Positions 19,167-27,993 are shown, numbered from the stretch's first letter. The stretch is DNA of 64,000 bases from Salinicola acroporae (GCF_003206615.1 NZ_PZJW01000006.1:124001-188000); one strand, 5' to 3'. Notes: generated by a model not told the origin, from the sequence alone. Program-made: numbers and translations.

Positions 19167-19783
19167 TCGAACGCGCCGATGTCACGGGGGTGTTGCTGGC
19201 CGGTGGCCGCGGCCAGCGGATGGGCGGCGTGGACAAGGGGTGGGTGGACCTCGATGGCCGGCCGCTGGTCGCGCAGGCATTGCAGCGGCTATCGTCCCAG
19301 GTCGATCGCGTCGTCATCAGCGCCAATCGTCATCTCGACCGCTATCGCCGACTGGGTCACGCCGTCGTCACGGATTCGCTGCCCGGCCATCCGGGGCCAC
19401 TGGCCGGGGCGCTGGGTGCTCTGCGGGAGGTTTCCACGCCATGGATACTGCTGGCCCCGGTGGATATGCCTTGGCTTCCCGTCGACACCTTGGCCAGGCT
19501 TGCGGGCGCGATCGGCGGGGCGGATATCGCGGTCGCCCACGATGGCAGGCGATTGCAGCCCCTGGTGGCACTGATACGCAGCTCTCTGGGCGCGGACCTG
19601 TCGGACTGGCTGGCGGCCGGTGGCGGCCGGGTCGTCACCTGGTACGACCGGCACGACTGGATTGAGGTCGGTTTTCCCGGCCAGGATGCGCAGTTCACCA
19701 ACCTCAACACCCCCCATGAGGTGGCGCTGGCGGCGTGCGCCCAGGCCGGTCACGCCAGCCCGCCGGATAGCTGCCATGAATGA
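19163..19783 (+). CDS. mobA: Molybdenum cofactor guanylyltransferase MobA
   Basis: The 206-residue protein attaches GMP to molybdopterin to form MGD. The nucleotidyltransferase motif '[19 protein letters not shown]' stands at the N-terminus, followed by '[17 protein letters not shown]' and '[13 protein letters not shown]'. The start is GTG at 19163, overlapping the upp stop (GTGA), so translation is probably coupled. MGD is used by DMSO-reductase-family enzymes, none of which is in the window. Confidence 0.93.
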   Translation: MIERADVTGVLLAGGRGQRMGGVDKGWVDLDGRPLVAQALQRLSSQVDRVVISANRHLDRYRRLGHAVVTDSLPGHPGPLAGALGALREVSTPWILLAPVDMPWLPVDTLARLAGAIGGADIAVAHDGRRLQPLVALIRSSLGADLSDWLAAGGGRVVTWYDRHDWIEVGFPGQDAQFTNLNTPHEVALAACAQAGHASPPDSCHE

Positions 19784-20354
19784 CGCCGTCGACACGCTCG
19801 CCTGCGACATTCCCCTGCTGGGAATTGCCGCCTGGAGCGGAACCGGCAAGACGACGCTGCTGGAGATTCTGTTGCCCCTGCTTCGAGCGCGGGGCTGGCC
19901 AGCGGCCGTGATCAAGCACGCTCATCACGACTTCGATATCGACAAGCCCGGCAAGGACAGTCATCGCCTGCGTGCGGCGGGAGCGACCCCCATGGTGGTG
20001 GCCTCCGGTCGGCGTTTCGCGCTGATGATGGAAACGCCAGGGCAGCAGGAGCCGGACTTGCCGACACTGGTGGCGCAGGTCGCCAGCTTGAAGCCGAAGC
20101 TGATTCTGGTCGAGGGATTCAAGACCTGGCCGATTCCGAAGCTGGAACTGTATCGCGGCGAGTCCGGTCAAGCGTGGGCGGCTGAACAGGATCCTTGGGT
20201 GCAGGCCGTGGCTTACAAGCCTGGCGAGGTTCCCCCTGGGACACTTGCCCGCCTGCCGTCGACGCTGCCCCGTCTGGATCTGGACGAGCCGGAGGCGATT
20301 CTGGCCTGGATCATCGATTGGGCCGCTGCCTGGCGGCCCAGGGCACGACCCTGA
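19776..20354 (+). CDS. mobB: Molybdopterin-guanine dinucleotide biosynthesis protein MobB
   Basis: The 192-residue GTP-binding protein assists MGD formation. Walker A is 'GIAAWSGTGKTTLLEILL', followed by the family motifs 'KHAHHDFDIDKPGKDSHRL' and 'LILVEGFKTWPIPKLEL'. The ATG at 19776 overlaps the end of mobA by eight bases; earlier in-frame codons lie in mobA and are discounted. The next gene begins 132 bases later. Confidence 0.93.
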   Translation: MNDAVDTLACDIPLLGIAAWSGTGKTTLLEILLPLLRARGWPAAVIKHAHHDFDIDKPGKDSHRLRAAGATPMVVASGRRFALMMETPGQQEPDLPTLVAQVASLKPKLILVEGFKTWPIPKLELYRGESGQAWAAEQDPWVQAVAYKPGEVPPGTLARLPSTLPRLDLDEPEAILAWIIDWAAAWRPRARP

Positions 20355-20486
20355 ACGACCGATATCTTCACCGCGCGCATCGCGGCATCGTCTGCACCTG
20401 GTGGGGGCGGTGCGGCAGGCACCGTGGCGGCGATCACGCTACACTTGATATCTGATTCAATGATGGAAAAACGAGGCGAGTTCAGC

Positions 20487-21269
20487 ATGACACTCACGCA
20501 TCTCAATGCGCGTGGCGAAGCCCACATGGTCGATGTTGCCGACAAGCAGGAGACGCGGCGTGAGGCCCGAGCCCGAGGTTCGGTTCGCATGCAGGCTTCG
20601 ACCCTGGCGCTGCTGGCCGACGGCGATCTGCCCAAGGGCGACGTGCTGGCCACGGCGAGAATCGCCGGCATCCAGGCGGCGAAGCGGACCCATGAATTGA
20701 TTCCGCTTTGCCACGCGTTGGCCTTGTCCAAAGTCAGCCTCGAGTTCACCCTGGACATTGAGGAAAGCTGCGTGCACGTCGAGGCATTCTGCCGCCTCAA
20801 TGGGCGCACCGGCGTGGAGATGGAGGCGCTGACAGCGGTTTCCGTGGCCTGCCTGACGCTCTACGACATGTGCAAGGCGGTCGACAGGGGCATGATCATC
20901 GATGGAGTCCGCCTCGAGCAGAAGAGCGGCGGCCGCTCCGGGGAGTGGTCGCGGCAGGCTGTGGCCCAAACGTCGCTGGCAACGACCGGGGAGAAGGGCG
21001 CCATCTCGCCAACCGGAACGCTGAAGGTGCAGTTCCTGGCGGAACTCAGGGAGCGTTTCGAAATCGCCGAGTGCACGCTGGCGTGGGAGCAACTCCCCAC
21101 GGCCGATATCGCTGGCGTCAAGCTGGCGCTGATCGAGCGGGATGCCAAGTTCAAGGCGCTCCTGAGCCAGCGCGTGCTTTGCGCCCGCAATGAAGCCATG
21201 AGCCAGGACGGCACCGTGATTGCCCCGGGAGACGAGATCGCGTTCTTCCCGCCGGTCACCGGGGGCTGA
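20487..21269 (+). CDS. moaC: MoaC-MoaD fusion: cyclic pyranopterin monophosphate synthase with a molybdopterin synthase small-subunit domain
   Basis: The 260-residue protein joins two molybdenum-cofactor proteins. Residues 1-157 are MoaC: '[15 protein letters not shown]', K51 in '[20 protein letters not shown]', '[13 protein letters not shown]', '[12 protein letters not shown]' and K130 in 'YDMCKAV', covering the known catalytic positions. After a linker (about 158-177) residues 178-260 are MoaD-like, beginning '[12 protein letters not shown]' and ending '[14 protein letters not shown]' with the C-terminal Gly-Gly needed for adenylation and thiocarboxylation. The frame is unbroken and no ATG with a ribosome site lies between the domains. 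No separate moaD is present; moaE follows 16 bases later. Confidence 0.93.
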   Translation: MTLTHLNARGEAHMVDVADKQETRREARARGSVRMQASTLALLADGDLPKGDVLATARIAGIQAAKRTHELIPLCHALALSKVSLEFTLDIEESCVHVEAFCRLNGRTGVEMEALTAVSVACLTLYDMCKAVDRGMIIDGVRLEQKSGGRSGEWSRQAVAQTSLATTGEKGAISPTGTLKVQFLAELRERFEIAECTLAWEQLPTADIAGVKLALIERDAKFKALLSQRVLCARNEAMSQDGTVIAPGDEIAFFPPVTGG

Positions 21270-21285
21270 GTGTAGAGGGTTCGCC

Positions 21286-21747
21286 ATGAAGATTGCGATT
21301 AGCGTACAGAAGGCGACGTTCGACACGGAAGCGGAGCAGTGTCGGTTGACGACGGGGCGTCTCGATATCGGTGCCGTGGTCAGTTTCACGGGTCGGGTCA
21401 GGGATACCAACGAGCGACCCGGCGTCACCGCGCTGACGCTGGAACATTTTCCCGGGATGACGGAAAAGTCGCTCCATGAAATCGCGCTGGAGGCCGGAGA
21501 GCGCTGGACGCTTCAGGCCGTTACCATCATTCACCGCGTCGGACGTCTCCAGCCCGGGGACGCCATCGTACTGGTCATGACGGCCAGTCCGCATCGTCGC
21601 GCCGCCTTCGACGCCTGTGATTTCATCATGGATTACCTGAAAACGCGGGCCCCTTTCTGGAAAAAAGAGCACACCGACAATGGCTCTTACTGGGTGTCCG
21701 AGCGGCAAAGCGATCACGAGGCCGCGAATCGCTGGGAGCTTTCATGA
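21286..21747 (+). CDS. moaE: Molybdopterin synthase catalytic subunit MoaE
   Basis: The 153-residue protein is the large subunit of molybdopterin synthase, transferring sulfur from the MoaD thiocarboxylate to precursor Z. Family features are '[12 protein letters not shown]', '[17 protein letters not shown]', '[17 protein letters not shown]' and the basic active-site stretch '[11 protein letters not shown]'. The start at 21286 follows the fusion gene closely, and the end overlaps moaA by four bases (ATGA). Its partner must be the MoaD domain of the upstream fusion unless another moaD exists elsewhere. Confidence 0.96.
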   Translation: MKIAISVQKATFDTEAEQCRLTTGRLDIGAVVSFTGRVRDTNERPGVTALTLEHFPGMTEKSLHEIALEAGERWTLQAVTIIHRVGRLQPGDAIVLVMTASPHRRAAFDACDFIMDYLKTRAPFWKKEHTDNGSYWVSERQSDHEAANRWELS

Positions 21748-22733
21748 CCGATTTGATCGACAAGTTTTCACGTCCCGTCCGCTATGTCCGAATCTCGGTG
21801 ACGGATCGATGCGATTTTCGATGCGTCTACTGCATGAGCGAAGAGATGACGTTCCTGCCTCGGGACCAGGTGCTGTCGCTGGAGGAGCTCTATCAGGTAG
21901 CGCGTGCCTTCACCGAGCTCGGGGTTGAGAAGATCCGGTTGACCGGGGGCGAACCGTTGGTGCGAAAAGGCATCGGCGATCTGGTTGCCGATATCGGCAG
22001 CTTGCCGGGACTGAAGGATTTCGCCATGACGACCAACGGTGCCGGACTGCGCCGCCACGCCCAGGCGCTTCACAGCGGGGGCATGACTCGCCTGAACGTC
22101 AGCCTGGATTCTCTCGATCCCGGAAGATTCAGGCGGCTGACACGAACCGGAGACCTGGAAAAGGTCATCGACGGGATTCACGCGGCTCAGGACGCCGGCT
22201 TCGAGAAAATCAAGCTCAATGCGGTAGTGCTGCGTGGTCGTAACGACGATGAAGTCCTCGACTTGGTGGAGTTCGCCCGTAATGAAAAGCTGGATATCAG
22301 CTTTATCGAGGAGATGCCGTTAGGCGACGTGTCGGATCACTCGCGGGGAGAAACTTTCTACTCGAGCGATGAGGTTCAGACGCGAATCGAATCCCGCTAT
22401 CTTCTCATGCCGTCGCCCGAGACGACGCTGGGTCCTTCACGTTATTTCCGCATGGCCGACAGCGATTGTCGTGTCGGCTTCATATCGCCCCATAGCCACA
22501 ACTTCTGCAGTACCTGCAACCGGGTTCGTGTCACCGTCGAAGGCCGATTGTTATTATGTCTGGGAAACGAGCATTCCGTGGATCTGCGCGAAACCCTGCG
22601 GCGCTATCCGGGTCAACTGCAGCCGCTCAAGGAGCAGATTGTAGCGGCCATGGATTTGAAGCCGGAGCGCCATCATTTTTCCACGGACGGCGATGTACAG
22701 GTCGTTCGCTTCATGAATATGACGGGCGGTTAA
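21744..22733 (+). CDS. moaA: GTP 3',8-cyclase MoaA
   Basis: The 329-residue radical-SAM enzyme performs the first step of molybdopterin synthesis from GTP. The N-terminal [4Fe-4S] motif is '[10 protein letters not shown]' (CxxxCxxC), the second cluster ligands are in '[21 protein letters not shown]' near residues 255-275, and the C-terminus ends in the catalytic Gly-Gly ('NMTGG'). '[12 protein letters not shown]' marks the SAM site. It is the last gene of this operon and is followed by a strong terminator. moaB/mog, moeA and moeB are not in the window. Confidence 0.97.
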   Translation: MTDLIDKFSRPVRYVRISVTDRCDFRCVYCMSEEMTFLPRDQVLSLEELYQVARAFTELGVEKIRLTGGEPLVRKGIGDLVADIGSLPGLKDFAMTTNGAGLRRHAQALHSGGMTRLNVSLDSLDPGRFRRLTRTGDLEKVIDGIHAAQDAGFEKIKLNAVVLRGRNDDEVLDLVEFARNEKLDISFIEEMPLGDVSDHSRGETFYSSDEVQTRIESRYLLMPSPETTLGPSRYFRMADSDCRVGFISPHSHNFCSTCNRVRVTVEGRLLLCLGNEHSVDLRETLRRYPGQLQPLKEQIVAAMDLKPERHHFSTDGDVQVVRFMNMTGG

Positions 22734-22771
22734 CACGCATTCACACCGGTCCTAGGGTTAGTTGTGAGAAT

Positions 22772-22800
22772 AAAGGCACGCAAATTATGCGTGCCTTTTT
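22772..22800 (+). terminator. Terminator after moaA
   Basis: GGCACGCA / TGCGTGCC form a perfect 8-bp stem with A-tract before and five Ts after it. Confidence 0.93.
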
Positions 22801-22811
22801 GATTTAATTTC

Positions 22812-22839
22812 TTGCCAACAAGGGTGGTAAGAATATACT
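22812..22839 (+). promoter_or_regulatory. Sigma-70 promoter of the H-NS-like gene
   Basis: TTGCCA (22812-22817), 16-base spacer, TATACT (22834-22839), placed 53 bases before the gene start and directly after the moaA terminator. Confidence 0.7.
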
Positions 22840-22892
22840 TTCATCAAAACAACCGGTGTAATGCCGTATTGGAATCCAGCAAGGAGAGGACG

Positions 22893-23183
22893 ATGTCCAC
22901 CGAGTCATTGGAACGCATCGCTCGCAATAAGAATGTGGCTCGTGCCGCCGCGCGTCAGTTGAGTATGGAACAACTGCACAAACTGTCGGAAGTCATCGGG
23001 GAAGTGATCGAGCAGAAGCAGCAGGAAGATCATGAGCGACAGAAAGAGGAAGCCGACAAGCAGAAGAAGTTGGCCGAGATTCGAGAGGCGATGAACAACG
23101 CCGGACTGTCGATGGACGATCTGGTCGGCGAACAGCCCCGCAAGCGTCGCGGTCGGCCGCCCAAGAACGCCAGCAAGAACTGA
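22893..23183 (+). CDS. Small H-NS-like nucleoid-associated protein with AT-hook tail
   Basis: The 96-residue protein has a highly charged helical N-terminal part, probably a coiled coil (about residues 25-70, rich in K, E and Q), then 'MNNAGLSMDDLVGEQ' and a basic tail 'RKRRGRPPKNASKN'. The R86-G87-R88-P89 core is an AT-hook, which binds the minor groove of AT-rich DNA. The layout of an oligomerising coiled coil plus a short C-terminal DNA hook is that of H-NS-type xenogeneic silencers, but the classical H-NS 'TWTGQGR' region is absent. AAGGAGAGGA stands just before the ATG. It is monocistronic between two terminators. Function as a nucleoid protein is inference. Confidence 0.7.
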   Translation: MSTESLERIARNKNVARAAARQLSMEQLHKLSEVIGEVIEQKQQEDHERQKEEADKQKKLAEIREAMNNAGLSMDDLVGEQPRKRRGRPPKNASKN

Positions 23184-23238
23184 GAAAATGCCACGATCCC
23201 CGGACGGCGCGACCTAGCTTCATCCCGTCCGGGTGCTC

Positions 23239-23281
23239 CCGGAAAAGCGCGTCTGCCGAATGGCAGGACGCGCTTTTCCGG
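23239..23281. terminator. Bidirectional terminator between the H-NS-like gene and the RNase J gene
   Basis: CCGGAAAAGCGCGTC pairs with GACGCGCTTTTCCGG around an inner TGCC/GGCA stem. A-tract and T-tract lie within the arms, so it can serve both convergent genes. Confidence 0.8.
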
Positions 23282-23379
23282 TTTCTGGCTCCGCCGTTTG
23301 GTGCGCCCCGAAGCGCATCGTGGCTCGGAAAAGCCGACCAGGTCGGAGACGGCTTTCTCCTCAATCGATGCCCTGTGCG

Positions 23380-25062
23380 CTAGGGGGCCGTGCGCACTTC
23401 ATACTCCGGCTGCGGATCGGCGGGCATCAGTTGTAGATGAATCTCCAGCGAGGTCGGCAGGCGTTCGTGGAGCCACTCGCGCAACGGGCCGAAGAGTTGC
23501 TGGCGGAGCTGGAGCAGCGTCTCCGCCGCAATGGCGTCTATGCGCTCATCCAGCCAGTCGGCCAAGGCATCTTCATCCAGCGGAAGGGATGTCTCGCTGT
23601 CCCATATCATCTGCCCGATGCGGGTCCATCCGGTGGCCGTCGGCAGGACATTCAACGCAATCGACAGTGACGTGTCATGGCGCCGGGCCGACACCGGATC
23701 GGCGCGCTCCCCAGGGCGCATTCTGGAGGCGATCAACCGAGGTCTGAGGTGGTGTGTACCGCGAGTGACCAGGGTTTCTGCATCCAGAGATAGCACGACA
23801 CCGTTCTTGGCCAGTTGAGGAACGTGAATGTCCATGGTCGAAGCCAGCTCGCGGTGCGCTTGCTGGTGGGAGGCCTCTCCATGGACCGGTAACAGCATTT
23901 TCGGTCTTAGCCACCGGTAGAGCTGACGCAGCTCTTCGCGGGCCGGATGCCCCGAGGCGTGAAGCGCGGGATCGGTGTGCTCGTCATGGACATTGACGCC
24001 AAGCCGCTTGAAGCCGGCCTTGAGATGCGCGATGGGGCGCTCGTTGCCGGGGATGGCGCGAGCCGAGAAGATGACGTCGTCGTCGGCCAGCAGGTCGAGA
24101 GCGGGGTGTCGTCCTTGGGAGAGGCGAGACAGTGCCGAGCGAGGTTCGCCCTGACTTCCGGTGGCGATGATGAGAACCTCCTCGGCATAAAGGTAACCCA
24201 AGTCATGCGCCGGGACCCGTGGTGGAAAATCGTCGAGATAGCCCAGTTGAGTGGCGATCGACACCATGCGTTCCATCGAGCGTCCCAGCAGCGCCACGCG
24301 ACGATTGGTGCGCTCGGCGATCGCGCCCAGCGCCTTGATGCGAGCGATATTGCTGGCGAAACAACTGACCACGACGCGTCCCCGGCACTCCCGGATGACC
24401 GACTCCAGCGCCTCGGCCGCTTCCGCTTCACTTCGGGAATGCCCTTCGACGTCGGCATTGGTCGAGTCGGCCACGACGAGGTCCACCGGAGCCAGCGCCT
24501 GGAACTGGGCGGCGGAGAACGGCGCGCCGATGAGGGGGCGTTCATCCAGTTTCCAGTCACCGGTATGCAGCACCTTGTGGCGTGGCGTGATGATGGAGAG
24601 AGCGCAGCTCTCAGGTATCGAGTGGGTCACCGGCAGGAAGGTGACACCGAAAGGGCCGGCAGCTACCCGGGTGCCGGGCTGGATAGGTTTCAGCGCATCG
24701 ACCCTCAGGCCCTGCTCCGAGAATTTGGTCCGCAACATCTCGATGGCCAGAGGCGTGGCGTAAACCGGGCAGTTCCAGCGAGGCCATATCCAGGCCAGGG
24801 CGCCGAGATGATCCTCATGGCCATGGGTGATGAACACCGCGGAGGGGACCATCGCATTCGCTGCCAGGTGGTCGACATCGGGAATCTGCAGGGGCTGATC
24901 GGGCAGATCCTGGCGAATCGTCATGCCGCAATCCACGGCAATCCAGTGATCGTCATAGCCATAGAGCGACAGATTCATGCCGATTTCACCGCATCCCCCC
25001 AAGGGATGGAATTGCAGCGGCGGATAAGTGCGAGGTCGGATCTGTGCGCGCGGACGGAACAT
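23380..25062 (-). CDS. RNase J-family metallo-beta-lactamase ribonuclease
   Basis: The 560-residue protein has the beta-lactamase/beta-CASP layout of RNase J. Visible are 'HPLGGCGEIGMNLSLYG' at about 19-35, the zinc motif HGHEDH at 80-85, 'HTGDWKLDE', 'VADSTNADVEGHSRSE', 'VSCFASNIARIKALG', 'ATGSQGEPRSALSRL', 'HASGHPAREELRQLY' and 'LLPVHGEASHQQAH'. These match Bacillus RNase J1/J2 block by block, with a divergent C-terminal domain. Such enzymes have endonuclease and 5'-exonuclease activity on RNA. I chose the ATG at 25062 because AAGGA is well placed before it; an ATG six bases upstream is the alternative. It is monocistronic. Confidence 0.85.
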   Translation of the reverse strand: MFRPRAQIRPRTYPPLQFHPLGGCGEIGMNLSLYGYDDHWIAVDCGMTIRQDLPDQPLQIPDVDHLAANAMVPSAVFITHGHEDHLGALAWIWPRWNCPVYATPLAIEMLRTKFSEQGLRVDALKPIQPGTRVAAGPFGVTFLPVTHSIPESCALSIITPRHKVLHTGDWKLDERPLIGAPFSAAQFQALAPVDLVVADSTNADVEGHSRSEAEAAEALESVIRECRGRVVVSCFASNIARIKALGAIAERTNRRVALLGRSMERMVSIATQLGYLDDFPPRVPAHDLGYLYAEEVLIIATGSQGEPRSALSRLSQGRHPALDLLADDDVIFSARAIPGNERPIAHLKAGFKRLGVNVHDEHTDPALHASGHPAREELRQLYRWLRPKMLLPVHGEASHQQAHRELASTMDIHVPQLAKNGVVLSLDAETLVTRGTHHLRPRLIASRMRPGERADPVSARRHDTSLSIALNVLPTATGWTRIGQMIWDSETSLPLDEDALADWLDERIDAIAAETLLQLRQQLFGPLREWLHERLPTSLEIHLQLMPADPQPEYEVRTAP

Positions 25063-25092
25063 CGGCATCCTTGAAGGAGGAAATCTCGTCCC

Positions 25093-25122
25093 ACTATAAG
25101 TCATGCGTCTCGGCGCGCTCAA
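25093..25122 (-). promoter_or_regulatory. Sigma-70 promoter of the RNase J gene
   Basis: On the complement, TTGAGC (25122-25117), an 18-base spacer and TATAGT (25098-25093) lie about 30 bases before the start codon, implying a short leader. Confidence 0.5.
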
Positions 25123-25329
25123 ACGGGCGGAGACGCTGGTCGGCGCTGATGGGTAGGGTACAATGTGCCGTTCGTCGGTAAGCGGCGTTACCTGTGACCG
25201 GGGCTGGTGCCGCCGCCGGTGGTTCCTCTTGCGGGTCATCATGGCGGTGGGCCATCGATGCGCCGCTTCTCCTGAGGTGATGCCGCTGCATCGGGTTCGG
25301 TTTCGCGACCGGGCCGAATGGTCAGTTCG

Positions 25330-25366
25330 AGCGCTTTTTACATCCCTGGCTCTTTCCTAAAGCGCT
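25330..25366. repeat. Inverted repeat upstream of purU
   Basis: AGCGCTTT (25330-25337) and AAAGCGCT (25359-25366) are inverted arms with 21 bases between them, ending 28 bases before the purU start. Each arm also contains the palindrome AGCGCT. It may be an operator or a leader hairpin. Confidence 0.4.
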
Positions 25367-25394
25367 TATGCGTTAACAGAGTGTCCGTAGAGTT

Positions 25395-26243
25395 ATGTCG
25401 CACAACTATCGTCTCATCGTCTCCTGTCCCGACCGCGTCGGTATCGTCTCGCGGGTGTCGGGCTTCATTGCTTCCCAGAAAGGCTCGATCATCGAGGCCA
25501 ACCAGCATTCCGACCTGGCTACCGGGCGCTTTTTCATGCGTTACGACATCCAGGCCAATGCGTTGAGCGCCCAGGCGTTTCGAATCGCCTTCGCGCCCAT
25601 CGCCGAAGAGTTCGAGATGAGCTGGCGTCTCAGCGACTCCGACCGACGCCAGCGGGTGGTGATCATGGTTTCCAAGGAGTCGCACTGTCTGGCCGATCTG
25701 CTCTATCGCTGGTCGGCCGGGGAGCTCGAGTGCGACATTCCATGCGTGATTTCCAACCATGACGATCTGCGCGCGATGGTGGCCTGGTACGGGATTCCGT
25801 TCCATCACGTTCCGGTGGGGCCCGGCGACAAGGCGTCGGCCTTTGCCCAGACCGAGCGTCTGATCGCGGCGGCCGAAGCCGATAGCGTGGTACTGGCGCG
25901 CTACATGCAGATTCTGCCACCCGATCTCTGCCAGCGGTACGCAGGCCGGGTCATCAATATCCATCACAGTTTCCTGCCGTCGTTCGCCGGGGCCAAGCCT
26001 TACCATCAGGCCTTCGAGCGTGGCGTCAAGCTGATCGGTGCCAGTTGCCACTATGTCACCGAGGAGCTCGATGCGGGGCCGATCATCGAACAGGACATCC
26101 AGCGCGTGTCGCATTGCCATGCCCCCCAGGATCTGGTGCGTCTCGGGCGCGATGTGGAAAAGGCCGTACTCGCGCGTGGATTGCGATGGCACCTACAGGA
26201 TCGCGTGCTCATTCACGGCAACAAGACGGTGGTGTTCTCCTGA
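25395..26243 (+). CDS. purU: Formyltetrahydrofolate deformylase PurU
   Basis: The 282-residue enzyme hydrolyses 10-formyltetrahydrofolate to formate and tetrahydrofolate, feeding PurT and balancing one-carbon pools. Residues 1-85 form an ACT regulatory domain ('YRLIVSCPDRVGIVSRVSGF'), and the rest is a formyltransferase-type domain with 'INIHHSFLPSFAGAKPYHQA' and 'GASCHYVTEELDAGPIIEQD', containing the family's catalytic histidine and aspartate. It is monocistronic and ends 17 bases before the convergent dinB stop. Confidence 0.96.
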   Translation: MSHNYRLIVSCPDRVGIVSRVSGFIASQKGSIIEANQHSDLATGRFFMRYDIQANALSAQAFRIAFAPIAEEFEMSWRLSDSDRRQRVVIMVSKESHCLADLLYRWSAGELECDIPCVISNHDDLRAMVAWYGIPFHHVPVGPGDKASAFAQTERLIAAAEADSVVLARYMQILPPDLCQRYAGRVINIHHSFLPSFAGAKPYHQAFERGVKLIGASCHYVTEELDAGPIIEQDIQRVSHCHAPQDLVRLGRDVEKAVLARGLRWHLQDRVLIHGNKTVVFS

Positions 26244-26260
26244 TTCGCGCCACTTGGGCT

Positions 26261-27328
26261 TCAATGCGTCGTCGATTCGTCGGCGTCGAACAGGCCCAGC
26301 TGGCGCTGCTCCTGCTCCGGCACTAGCCGCACGCCGACACCCAGCAATCTGACCGGGCGTTCGCCTCGTCGCCATGCGCTCTCCAGCAGCTCATGGAAGC
26401 GCGCGTCGATGATGCCGCGAGCTCCCGTTTCCTGTGTCGTGCTGGAGAAGTCGTCGAAGCGTACCTTGACGAATTGCTTGGCAATGGCAGGGTCGCCATG
26501 GCGGGCGATGCGATCGTGGAGTTTTTCGATCAGGGGCTCGAGTGCTTCGTGGCAGTCACTCAGGTGGGGCAGGTCGCGGTCATAGGTGTTCTCGACGCTG
26601 ACGGACTTGCGTTCACGCGAGACGTTGACCGGGCGGTCGTCGATGCCGTGCGCCAGCTCGTGCAGACGGCGACCGAACTTGCCGAACTGATCCAGCAGCT
26701 TGTCCATCGGCTGGGCTCGGAGATCGGCACAACTGGCGATTCCAAGGGTGTCGAGCTTGTTCGCCGTCGCTGGCCCGACGCCATGGAGTTTCCTGACCGG
26801 CAAGTCGGTAATGAAAGACTCCATCTCTGTCGGCGGGATCACAAAGAGGCCGTCGGGTTTGTCCCAGTCGCTGGCGATCTTGGCAAGGAACTTGTTGGGA
26901 GCGACGCCGACCGAGATGACGATGCCCGTTCTCGCCAGGGCTTCGTCCTTGAGCCAACGAGCCATCCAGGTGGCGCTGCCCCGGAATCGGGTGACCTCGG
27001 TCACGTCAAGGTAGGCTTCATCGAGAGACAGCGGCTCGACCAGCGGTGTCAGTTCGTGAAAGATGGCCTGGATCTGCTGCGACACGTCCCGATACTTGTT
27101 GAAGTCGGGCGGCAGCAGCTTCAACTCGGGGCAGAGGCGCAGCGCCCGCGCCGTGGGCATGGCGGAGTGCACGCCGAACTGCCGCGCCGGGTAGTTGCAG
27201 GTAGCGATGACCCCTCGTCGCTCGGCACTTCCGCCGATCGCCAGTGGCGTATTCGCAAGCGACGGGTCGTCGCGCATCTCCACGGCAGCGTAGAAGCAGT
27301 CGCAGTCGGCGTGCAGAATCTTGCGCAT
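26261..27328 (-). CDS. dinB: DNA polymerase IV
   Basis: The 355-residue Y-family polymerase carries out translesion synthesis. The catalytic acidic residues appear in 'ILHADCDCFYAAVEM' and 'EPLSLDEAYLDVT', and the little-finger domain is complete. The C-terminal 'QLGLF' motif matches the beta-clamp binding consensus. It lies 17 bases downstream of lexA on the same strand, so both are probably read from the LexA-controlled promoter. Confidence 0.96.
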   Translation of the reverse strand: MRKILHADCDCFYAAVEMRDDPSLANTPLAIGGSAERRGVIATCNYPARQFGVHSAMPTARALRLCPELKLLPPDFNKYRDVSQQIQAIFHELTPLVEPLSLDEAYLDVTEVTRFRGSATWMARWLKDEALARTGIVISVGVAPNKFLAKIASDWDKPDGLFVIPPTEMESFITDLPVRKLHGVGPATANKLDTLGIASCADLRAQPMDKLLDQFGKFGRRLHELAHGIDDRPVNVSRERKSVSVENTYDRDLPHLSDCHEALEPLIEKLHDRIARHGDPAIAKQFVKVRFDDFSSTTQETGARGIIDARFHELLESAWRRGERPVRLLGVGVRLVPEQEQRQLGLFDADESTTH

Positions 27329-27345
27329 GGCGCCGGGCGATGGCC

Positions 27346-27993
27346 TCAGTGAAGGCCGGTGCCGTTGCCACCGCGAATGACGCCAACGCCGAGCCCCTCG
27401 ATTTCCAGGTGCTGATGCTTGAGGTCGAGCACGATGGGCTCGAAGTCCGCGTTCTCGGCGATGAGTGTGACCCGGCTGCCCTGGCGCTGGAAGCGCTTGA
27501 CGGTGACGTCGTCTTCGAGCCTTGCCACGACGATCTGGCCGTTGCGAATCTCCTGGGTGCGGTGAACGGCGAGCAGGTCGCCGTCGAAGATTCCGGCATC
27601 CTTCATCGACAGTCCGCGAACCCGGAGCAGATAGTCGGCGCTGGGCGTGAAATAGTCGGCGGGCAGGGGGCAGTATCGGTCGATGTGTTCGGTGGCCAGG
27701 ATCGGGCTACCCGCGGCGACGCTGCCGATCACCGGCAAGCCCTCGATGGCGGTGTCGGTAGGCTCGGCTTCCTGCCCGCTGGCGGGCAGTCGAATCCCGC
27801 GGGAGGTGCCGGGTATCATGCGGATGACGCCCTTGCGGTCCAGTGCGCGCAGGTGCTCCTCGGCAGCGTTGGGGGAGCGGAACCCCAGCGCGCGGGCGAT
27901 TTCGGCTCGTGTCGGCGGGTAGCCGAATTCGCCCATCGTCTTGACGATGAAATCATAGACGTTCTGCTGTCGTGCGGTGAGCGGTCGCGCCAT
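27346..27993 (-). CDS. lexA: SOS repressor LexA
   Basis: The 215-residue repressor has an N-terminal winged helix (about 1-68, '[12 protein letters not shown]', '[13 protein letters not shown]'), the self-cleavage site A94-G95 in 'SVAAGSPI', and the catalytic dyad S129 ('RGLSMKDAG') and K166 ('DDVTVKRF'). DNA damage triggers RecA-stimulated autocleavage. The start at 27993 gives the usual '[10 protein letters not shown]' with GGAG upstream. Two SOS boxes lie about 115-150 bases before it, indicating autoregulation. dinB follows in the operon. Confidence 0.97.
   Translation of the reverse strand: MARPLTARQQNVYDFIVKTMGEFGYPPTRAEIARALGFRSPNAAEEHLRALDRKGVIRMIPGTSRGIRLPASGQEAEPTDTAIEGLPVIGSVAAGSPILATEHIDRYCPLPADYFTPSADYLLRVRGLSMKDAGIFDGDLLAVHRTQEIRNGQIVVARLEDDVTVKRFQRQGSRVTLIAENADFEPIVLDLKHQHLEIEGLGVGVIRGGNGTGLH

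Larger units (their letters stand above)
25063..25394. other. Divergent intergenic region RNase J gene / purU
   Basis: These 332 bases contain no credible gene. They hold a likely promoter for the RNase J gene, a TACAAT hexamer at 25159-25164 on the plus strand, and an inverted repeat just before purU. Confidence 0.6.
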
